This document shows positions 56,665 through 64,000 of a DNA stretch of 64,000 nucleotides, one piece after another. The DNA is from Argentina anserina (taxonomy: Eukaryota; Streptophyta; Magnoliopsida; Rosales; Rosaceae): contig NC_065877.1 of NCBI RefSeq assembly GCF_933775445.1, forward strand, positions 8,866,001 to 8,930,000. Reading direction: 5' to 3'. The notes beneath the pieces were generated by a model. It ran no database searches. It worked only from the letters and a program-made list of their open reading frames with translations, and was not told the DNA's origin. Numbering within the stretch: the stretch's first letter is position 1; every line of letters begins with the position of its first letter. A program made the position numbers and the translations under genes.

Positions 56665-58457
56665 TCATTTTAACAGCGCCGTGGTGTATGTCAGATAGGC
56701 TGCTAATTCCTCATCTTTGGCAGTGAAAGATCCGGTGATTTGATTGACTACGAGCTGAGAGTCGCTAAATACGTTGATACTAGTTGCACCAGTACTGAGG
56801 GCCAACTGCAGTCCTGCAATCAATGCTTCGTACTTCGCCACATTGTTGGAGGCAGCAAAGTTAAATTTGAGAGCATACTCGAGCTCGAGTCCCCCCGGTC
56901 CGCTCAAGATGATTCCCGCTCCACTAGATTTGGCGCAGCTGGAACCGTCTACATGTAAGTTCCACGGAGAAATTGTGGTGGGGCTTATGGCGTCGTTTGG
57001 GGCTACTTCCTCCGTGTCTTGGGGAATCATTTCTGCAATAAAATCGGCTACGGCTTGGCCCTTTATTGCGGGTCGTGGCTTGTATTCGATGTCGAATTCT
57101 GTCAGCATAATAGCCCACTTGTTGAGTCGCCCGGAGTGTTCTGGATTCTGTATTACTTGTTTGAGAGGCTGGTTTGTAAGTACGTGGATACTGTGAGCTT
57201 GAAAATAGTGGCGCAGTCGTCTAGCTGCCACGATAAGCGTAAGGGGTAACTGTTCCAATGTTGGGTATCTTGTTTCCGGGCCGTTCATGGCTCTCCCCGC
57301 GTAGAAGACTGGCAATTCCTTTGTCCCATCGCGGCGAATTAAGGCGCTGCTAACCGCGGTTGTAGATACTGCAAGGTAAAGGTACAGAGGTTCTCCTGGC
57401 TGCGGGGTTGACAGTAATGGTACCGCGGCTAGATAGTCTTTTAACCCCTGAAAGGCTTCTTGGCAGTCAGGTGTCCATTCGATCAGTTTGCTCTTGGAGC
57501 GTCTTAATAGTTTGAAGAATGGCTCATATTTGTCGGTCAGTGTCGAGATGAATCGAGATAATGCCACGAGTTTGCCTTGAAGGGCTTCCATATCATTCTT
57601 AAGTATCGGCTGCGCCATATCCAGAATGGCTTGTACCTTTTCCGGGTTTGCCTCTGTGCCGCGCTGACTGACGATGTAGCCAAAGAACTTACTTGTCGTT
57701 ACGCCGAAAAAATATTTTTCTGGATTTAACCGCATCTTGTATTTTTTGAGCACATTGAAGATGGTTTGGAGATTGGCTACGTGGTCTTCGGCCTTGACAC
57801 TCTTGGCTAACATGTCATCCACGTATACCTCAATCTCGCGACCGATTTGTTTATCAAACATTTGTGTGATGCAATGCACATACGTAGCTCATGCGTTCTT
57901 TAACCCGAAGGGCATGACATTATAACAGTAAAGGCCTCTGTCGGTAACGAAGGTCGTAGCTTCCTGATCCGCGGGGTTCATGCGTATTTGATTGTACCCG
58001 GAGTAGGCGTCCATCATGCTTAGTAACTCATGACCTGCCATTGCATCGATTAACTGGTCGATTCTAGGTAGGGGAAATTGTCTTTAGGGCATGCCTTGTT
58101 TACGTTCTTGTAATCCACACACATTCGCCATTTGCCATTTGCTTTTCGGACCATGACACAGTTTGAAATCCACTCAGGGTAATGGACTTCCCGAACGAAC
58201 TTCATGCCTTTCAATTTGTCGACCTCCTGGCGTATTACCACGTATTTTCCATCGTTGAAGCTCCGACGCTTTTGTTTAACTGAGTGTGCGGAAGGTTTGA
58301 TGTGCAACTCATGCATGATGATGTCAGGCGAAATGCCGGGCATATCCTCGTAGGACCATGCAAAGACTTCCATGTTGTCACCCAAGATGGGGCTAAGAGT
58401 TGTGCCGACCTTGATCTTTCGCTCTGGGTGGTGCGAGAACGGTGTGATACTTTTCAA
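56665..58457 (-). pseudogene. Gypsy reverse transcriptase and dual RNase H remnant
   Basis: The RT starts in 58457-58050 (EVHYPEWISNCVMVRKANGK, WRMCVDYKNVNKACPKDNFP). A single-base loss shifts it, a TGA sits at 57890 within the conserved PFGLKNA region, and the rest lies in 57879-56665 with intact catalytic YVDDMLAKS. The connection RNase H follows (LYLYLAVSTTAVSSALI, FYAGRAMNGPETRY). After it comes a second, archaeal-type RNase H domain (LHVDGSSCAKSSGAGIIL, NNVAKYEALIAGL, NVFSDSQLVVNQI) with its catalytic Asp/Glu/Asp retained. Two RNase H domains are a Tat-lineage hallmark. A TAG at 56667 closes the frame early. Confidence 0.92.
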
Positions 58458-58538
58458 GGAAGATTCGGGATTCGCCGGAGTTTTGGCTTTGTAAGGCGTA
58501 GCCTTTTTCTTGTTCTTACATTTTGGTGTTTCGTCGTC

Positions 58539-59144
58539 TCACGCGTCGACAACCTTGTCGGTCAAATTTGTTGCGGCATGTACCGCCAAGATTTCGTGTC
58601 GGTTGCGCGTGCGCCTAATCACGCGTGTTTGGCAATCCTTTGCTACGGACTGTGAACCCCGGACCTGTCCTGTCCCGTGCGGAGTTGGGAATTTGATGAG
58701 CATCATGTATCCAGCAATGAAAGTTCGCATCCGGTTGAGTGTAGGCCGACCGATGATCCCGTTGTAGGAATTGTAGGCGTCAACTACGATGAACTCAGCT
58801 TCGACGTAAACTGTGCACGGTGCAGTACCAATGCGTACCGTCATATAGTCCGAGCCTAGAGGTTGGGTTACGTCGCCAGAGAAGCTGATCAACGGTTCGT
58901 GGTCTTGTACTAACTTCTTGCCGCTACGCTCCATCTTTTCGTAGCATCCTTTGAATAAGACGTTGACCGCGGATCCCATATCGATCATCATCTTCCCTAC
59001 GTCCCACTGTCCACCCAAGACTGCGTCGATAAGGAATGCGTTGTCATTGGGTAAGGAAATGCCAATTTCCTCCTCCTTAGTGAAAGTGATCTGCTTCCAT
59101 CCTTCCTTCGGTCTGTTGGCGTTTCCTCCTGTGATAGCGTACAC
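58539..59144 (-). pseudogene. Gypsy protease remnant
   Basis: A continuous 201-codon frame carries KEEEIGISLPNDNAFLI and the aspartic protease motif as MIDMGSAVNVLF, where the usual Asp-Thr/Ser-Gly reads Asp-Met-Gly. Downstream it has EFIVVDAYNSYNGIIGRPTL, typical of the gypsy protease C-terminal half. The frame ends before RT. The changed active-site residue suggests loss of activity. Confidence 0.85.
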
Positions 59145-59627
59145 TTGCCTTGGGTGGTTACTGCGGCCAAAGCGTTTTTTGCTCGGTTGGACATGTTTGT
59201 CATCGGGGCTCCTCCCTCTATTACGTTGATGCGGTGCAGGTTTTCTACTACGACAACCACGTTATGCTGTGCCCTTAGCTGCGCCGCTCGAACCCCTGTG
59301 TCGTCGTTGGCTCTTAGTGTGCGGAGGGTTCTGCAATCATTCCTGTTGTGGCTTCTATTTTCATGAAACCTGCACCACTTACTAGTTTCTTTCGGTTTGA
59401 GGGCGTAGTGGCATTGCAGGTTTCCTCAACGTCCCCTGATGTTTCTGAAAAAAGTCTTTTAGGGTTTATTCCCTCGGTGGTGTATGGTCACTGGGACGTC
59501 CCATCACGTTAATTTGGAGAGGATCTTTGTTGTCGCGACGCTCGCCTCCAAGTCTCATGTTCTTATCCCGGCATCTGTGTCGATCATGGTTGCGTGCGTC
59601 GCGGTGATTTAACTGATGCCACTCTCT

Positions 59628-60855
59628 TTACCTTCCTTTGTTGTGGTCTTTTGTGCCAGGGAAGAGCTCGCGCTGGAGGGGGATGGTGTTTGTGTGTACG
59701 GATATCTGCGGCGCAGTACTTTTGTCTGATGGTACCGGGGTTTGCTTTTCCCTGTATGTGACGTATTCTGCCTGAGCATACTGTACTGCCTCAGTCATGA
59801 TGTCATCATATGTGGCGTCGTACATTCGAGGATCCACGTTGATATGGAACAAGACGTTCTCTGACCGCAGTCATTCCTTGAATGCAGCGAAGGCGAGCGT
59901 TTTGTTCAGGTTTCGGCATTTGGATGATGTCGTCTGCCATCGCATGACAAAGACGCCCAACGTTTCCCTACTTTCTTGCTTTACTTGAAATAGACCGTCG
60001 GTTGTGTGTGCGGCCCTGGCCATGAGGATGAACCGATTGAAAAATGCCGTTGTCAACTGCGCGAAAAAATCCATGGAGTTCGCCGGCTGTTCGAAGAACC
60101 AATTCATAGCATCCCCGTCTAGTGTTTCACTAAACAGGTGGCAGAGTGTGGCGTCGTCGAATTCTCTATTGGCAGTAACCTTTTTGAAGTTATCTATGTG
60201 CCGGAATGGGCCGCCTTCGCCTGTGTATGGTGTAATTTTTGGACTTTTGGATTGAGAAGGGCGCACAGTGTTCATTATTCGCGTGGTGAAGGGGCCTGGC
60301 CTGGCTGCGAACAATGGTTGATATCGCGGATTGGTGTCCCGTTGTTATATTGCGGTTAGCCGCTGCAATATCAGAGCTAGTGTGGGATTCGTGCTGTGGC
60401 CAGTTGTGTGGGGTCTAGAGTGGGAGGTGACGCTCGTGCTTCCCTCCTCACGGTTGCGAATATGCCGTGGTGATGGTGGCCGCTTCTTGGCGAGTTCGGA
60501 ATGAGTCTAGCTGATGCTCAAGTTAACTTGTTCGTCCTTTCGTTTGCGCACTGCCTTCGCGTTGTGATTCGCCGTGTTAATGACTACGTTCAGCCCGCTC
60601 GAGCTGCGCTCGCATCCTGTCGGCTAGGTCTTTGGCCATGTTTTCCATTCTTGCGGTGATCACCGGATCCGGAGTTACGCTAGTACTGGCGACCGTTCCG
60701 GGTGTAGGGGTGAGGATGATAGGGTCGTTGGCGGAAGGTAGGGGATGGGTGAGGCTGAGGTATGTTACGTCTTCTACATGACCGTCTGCCGGAGTGGGTG
60801 GGGGAGGAGTGAAGGTGCTCATATCGAAGTGTAGCTGCTTCGCTAAGTGTTGCAT
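59628..60855 (-). pseudogene. Gypsy gag remnant
   Basis: The first frame (60855-60577) is a Pro/Thr-rich N-terminal segment ending in a coiled-coil-like stretch (ARMENMAKDLADRMRAQLER). The second (60314-59871) holds the retrotransposon gag domain: DGDAMNWFFEQP, FNRFILMARAAHTTDGLFQV and ETLGVFVMRWQ. After a stop, the same frame continues (59852-59628, MYDATYDDIMTEAVQYAQAE). A zinc-finger-like CRFHENRSHNRNDC lies further down near 59355-59395. Several stops and a frame change disrupt it. Confidence 0.85.
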
Positions 60856-60882
60856 GTGTTTTATGGAAACTTTTCGTCGCGT

Positions 60883-60901
60883 TTCCCACAGACGGCGCCA
60901 A
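60883..60901 (-). other. Gypsy primer-binding site
   Basis: On the minus strand TTGGCGCCGTCTGTGGGAA directly follows the 5' LTR. TGGCGCC-type sites are typical of gypsy elements of the Tat/Ogre group. The donor tRNA was not checked. Confidence 0.75.
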
Positions 60902-61375
60902 TGTTAACGTAGTGAATTATATTGTTATGATGTGCTGTGCTCTTTGCGGATGCAGTACGTCGTACTCCTTATCTTTTTCCTGTCACAAATGGCACAAGTC
61001 GTCAAAGAGGAGACCACGGTGGCGTGGTCTTTAACTCTCCGACGCTCAAGTTAGGCTGATGATAATTTATGCAGAGTAACAGTAGAGGGTGTAGTGTATT
61101 TACCTTATGAGGTCAAGGGTTTGACCTTTTATTGTTGAGTTGAGGTAGATCATTTACTTATCTTCCGGTGTGGGACGAGGTCTGATTAAGGTGTTCTCTG
61201 GAGTCTTCTTTGAGATGCGCGTGAGGGCGCGTCCGTAGCCGGTTTAGGCCGCGGGGCAGCCCATGGCACAGCTAGTGCGGCCGGCTCACTATTGGTAATG
61301 CGAGACTGGGCTATTTGTTAGCCTTAGTGCGTTGATAGTTGTGCTGATTATGGCGGGCATAAGCCTATGCCAACA
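60902..61375 (-). repeat. 5' LTR of gypsy element
   Basis: 474 bp, same length as its partner at 50201-50674. At least a dozen differences are visible in the first 200 aligned bases, so the insertion is not recent. Confidence 0.92.
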
Positions 61376-61380
61376 TGTTG

Positions 61381-62696
61381 ATTTACTTTTTCCTATATGA
61401 TAATATAAATAATTACTAATTAAATTGACATTCTTGTTTTACTAATTTAAAATCTGATGGGATCATTTGAAGCCTTGAAGCAAGGCTCAAGTACAAGTCC
61501 ATTATAAATAATCCTATATGGTTTGAGTTTCTATAACAATGTCATATTCTGGACTAGATCTGAGTACCCGATCAACACCAAAATAGCTAGAAGTTGACCT
61601 TCTGTTCTTTTTAGCTACAAAAAGACATAAACTCGAGGTCTCGAGCATCTTTCTTTTGTCCAATAGAGTTTACAGAGCACAGATAACTGGAAGATCATTC
61701 TTCTTTCTCTCAAAATATAGCTCTGTGAAATCACCAATCAATTATAATCATACATCACGGGTGATCCCCAGAAACCAGATTAACAAAATGATTTCTTAAT
61801 AAAAATATATATAACTACTTAATTAATTTAACAAAAGTTATATAACAAATATAACATACACAGTTCGTATCTGTAATATAAAAATTTAAAAAGTGGATTG
61901 GTTATTAGCATATTGGTACGTGCAGGCATCTAAATAATATAACGTCCAGTTGGGATAGAGTGGTCACTACTCACTCACTGGAAAGGGTTTAGACTTTAGA
62001 CTAAAACTAGCTCAAAGTGCTGAGGCACTTCAGCATAGATTTGGGCATTTGGCAATAGATTTGGCTATATGCTATAATATTATATATGGTTGATCATTGA
62101 TGGGTTGGGGACAAACACTAAAATCACATACGTGTTGAACAGGTTGGCCGAGGCGGGTGCACATCCGCCTCTGCTGCCGTTGCCGGCGGAACCACTTGAA
62201 TTCTTTCCAGAAATAATATGTGATCATAAAGCTGGATATCATTACACACTATTAATTCGATTCAAGTAAAGAGTGTGAATTCAGTGGCCGCCTGTTGGGT
62301 TGATCGAGCTTCGTTAAGCTATGCTGTTGGGTCCCCATTATCTCCGAAAACATGTATTGCTCGTTCACTGTTGTTTTCATCGTTTCAAGGTATTGGTCGA
62401 CTGGTACATTCTTTTACCACATCCATCTCTGTCTCCAATTCGTCCACATAAGTGTGCAGTTGGTAACATCCTTCACTTAGCTTAGAAGGTGATGCTCATT
62501 GCAGCTAACTATTAAGACGACAGTTGCACTGATATTCGAGCTCCTCGACTTACTTCTCCTTCAGTCCTTAGTGTTCAACCTCCTTTTTCCTCAAGTCTAA
62601 CGTATCTTTTTTTTTTTAATAAACATAGGGTGTGATCCATTATCGTAACGAATGGAAACCATACTTGGTAAACACTTCTTTGCTACACCCAACAGA
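61381..62696. other. AT-rich spacer, no gene seen
   Basis: No coding pattern, transposon ends or RNA gene recognised. Confidence 0.5.
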
Positions 62697-62700
62697 TTAA

Positions 62701-63381
62701 GGCCTAATTTGGGACAGATTTTGGGAATGTTTTTGGGGCTACTTCAGTTTTTGGGAAAAATAAATGGTGTTTGGTAAAATTTCCAAAATATTCTTTTCAC
62801 CAGAATAAATTTCTCCAACAGCTGAAATTCAAAAGCAAGGTTCATGCTGCTTTTGAAACTTGGAAAGCCACTTTTGAAAAAAAAAACACTGAGCTTTTGG
62901 AAAACACGGGAGAAAACAAAGAAGAGAGTGTTTAATACATAGATAATAATGGTTTAGTTTTAAGGTAGATAATAATAATTATATATTATATTATATTTAA
63001 ATGTTAAAGATATTTCCTTCAAAAAAATGTTAAACATAAATTTAGAATTTAGACCTTGATATATATATATATATATAAATTTTCTCAGCATATAAATAGT
63101 TAATTGAGATCACGACATCCATTTGTAATCGTTGTAACCTTTTTGGATAGCTTTTGTATTTAGTACAATTGCAAAATATTTTATCAAAATAATAAAAAAC
63201 CCATAGTATATATAATTTAGTTAATTAATATTCATTATAATCATGGTAATAATCTTAAGATTTTTTTTATCATTTGTGTAATTTTATCAACTCAAGAGCA
63301 CTATTTAATTACAATTTACCAAACACAAAAAATAACTTTTCGTTTTCACCGCACTTCTGAAAAACATTTTACCAAACACCT
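62701..63381. mobile_element. Harbinger/Tourist-like MITE
   Basis: TAA (62698-62700) precedes GGCCTAATTTGGGAC, and TAA (63382-63384) follows CCAAACACCT. Subterminal TTTGGTAAAA (62775) and its inverse TTTTACCAAACA (63368), and similar pairs further in, support inverted arms. The ends are imperfect, so the copy is old. The interior is AT-rich with a (TA)n run at 63059-63076. Confidence 0.6.
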
Positions 63382-63384
63382 TAA

Positions 63385-64000
63385 CTGTTTTCTCTCACAA
63401 CAAATCTAAGTCATTTTACTCACATCAGACTCAAAAGTCATTTTACTCACAACACAACTGTCACAAACTGAGCATAATACACGTTGAGTTGTTGAATTGA
63501 CATTAATCTGTGTTCAGATGATGTTTATTAGTTATTTTTTCTCGAACTTCATCAAATTTGATCTGTAGCAGGCTTGAAAAAGCAAGTGTGGAACGGTTTG
63601 TGCGTCTGTTAACAGTCAATGCATCTTCTAATGCTCATATGTTTTGGCAGAAATAAACGTTTTCGATATAAATTCATTAGCAACTTGCAGTCGTTAGGAT
63701 TTCATGGACCATCAATCATGCTGTGATTTCGATTTATGGAGAACAAAGATCTCAATCTTGTTCATGTATGTACAAGCTTTTTATGGAGCTGATTCTGTGT
63801 TTCTTGTTCAAATTGGGGAAATGACTTTCCACAAGTTGGAACTACATCACTATATTGCGTTATGTGTGCGAGTAATTTCTACTGCGTCTGCGCTTTACAA
63901 AGATAGGTAATATATCATTTATAACAAGAAATGATTTGAGCGTAGTATTGGTTTAATTGGAAGTTTGAGTGACCAAACATGATATGCCCCCAAAAAAAAT
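63385..64000. other. Right-hand end of window, possible exon
   Basis: A 68-codon plus frame at 63704-63910 (starting MDHQSCCDFDLWRTKISILF) has balanced composition but no known motif. It could be the edge of a gene beyond the window. I cannot support more. Confidence 0.2.

Larger units (their letters stand above)
50201..61375 (-). mobile_element. Ty3/gypsy retrotransposon of the Tat type
   Basis: This is an 11,175-bp element with two 474-bp LTRs (TGTTAACG...GCCAACA on plus) and a perfect 5-bp duplication TGTTG (50196-50200 and 61376-61380). The functional orientation is minus. The primer-binding site abuts the right-hand LTR, and gag, protease, RT, RNase H and integrase run leftwards. The polypurine tract abuts the left-hand LTR. 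The order RT-RNase H-integrase defines gypsy. The second, archaeal-type RNase H and an extra reverse-oriented gene between pol and the 3' LTR point to the Tat lineage. Multiple stops and frameshifts make it defective. Confidence 0.93.

Noticed and set aside
1..64000. tRNA, rRNA, CRISPR or bacterial-style operon features
   Set aside because: None seen; the sequence is plant nuclear in character.

Overview
This is a gene-poor, repeat-rich stretch of a flowering-plant (probably eudicot) nuclear genome. Plant-only gene families, GT-AG introns, long AT-rich spacers and plant transposon families all point that way. The species cannot be fixed from the sequence.

Host genes: three recognisable genes look intact. 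They are a CASP-like membrane protein (CASPL5A type, minus strand, three exons, 18444-20809), the 73-residue ubiquitin-like protein UBL5/Hub1 (plus strand, 21768-21989, divergent from the CASP-like gene), and an auxin response factor of the miR160-targeted ARF10/16/17 clade (minus strand, three coding exons, 38015-40645 plus a 5' UTR exon). A small unrecognised three-exon minus-strand gene is possible at 16696-17475. A wall-associated receptor kinase (WAK-like) gene spans 3083-16323 but is a pseudogene.

0-16 kb: a 12-bp minisatellite (1307-1776) and a shikimate-pathway gene fragment (about 2092-2187) precede the WAK pseudogene. Its exons are split by five separate insertions: a degenerate Ty1/copia element (3326-8772, TSD TGGAG), a Mutator-like element (8966-9660), a Harbinger-type MITE (9966-10318), a 2.1-kb hAT element carrying part of an IRX14-type xylosyltransferase gene (10935-13036), and a second hAT-like element (14183-15860).

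24-36 kb: mainly DNA-transposon territory. There are hAT MITEs at 24672 and 25890, a TRIM-like mini LTR element at 30602-31445, and a 3.5-kb terminal-inverted-repeat element (31699-35165) that holds pieces of at least two, probably three, unrelated host genes (XRCC4-like, F-box/kelch, one unknown) all in one orientation. A Mutator MITE follows at 35845.

44-64 kb: a hAT MITE (44067), a Mutator element with long terminal inverted repeats (45588-46699), a retroposon with 15-bp target duplications (49044-50182), and directly beside it an 11.2-kb Ty3/gypsy Tat-type element (50201-61375, TSD TGTTG). The gag-pol of the gypsy element runs on the minus strand. Between pol and its 3' LTR lies an oppositely oriented, apparently spliced transcription unit (plus strand, about 51603-54955) with its own TATA-like box and poly(A) signal, preceded by seven 64-bp tandem repeats. 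A Harbinger-like MITE (62701-63381) closes the window.

Main points of interest: two DNA transposons with captured host gene exons, the antisense gene in the gypsy element, and the serial disruption of one receptor-kinase gene by five transposons. All boundaries and splice sites were read by eye; none was tested by alignment or transcript data.
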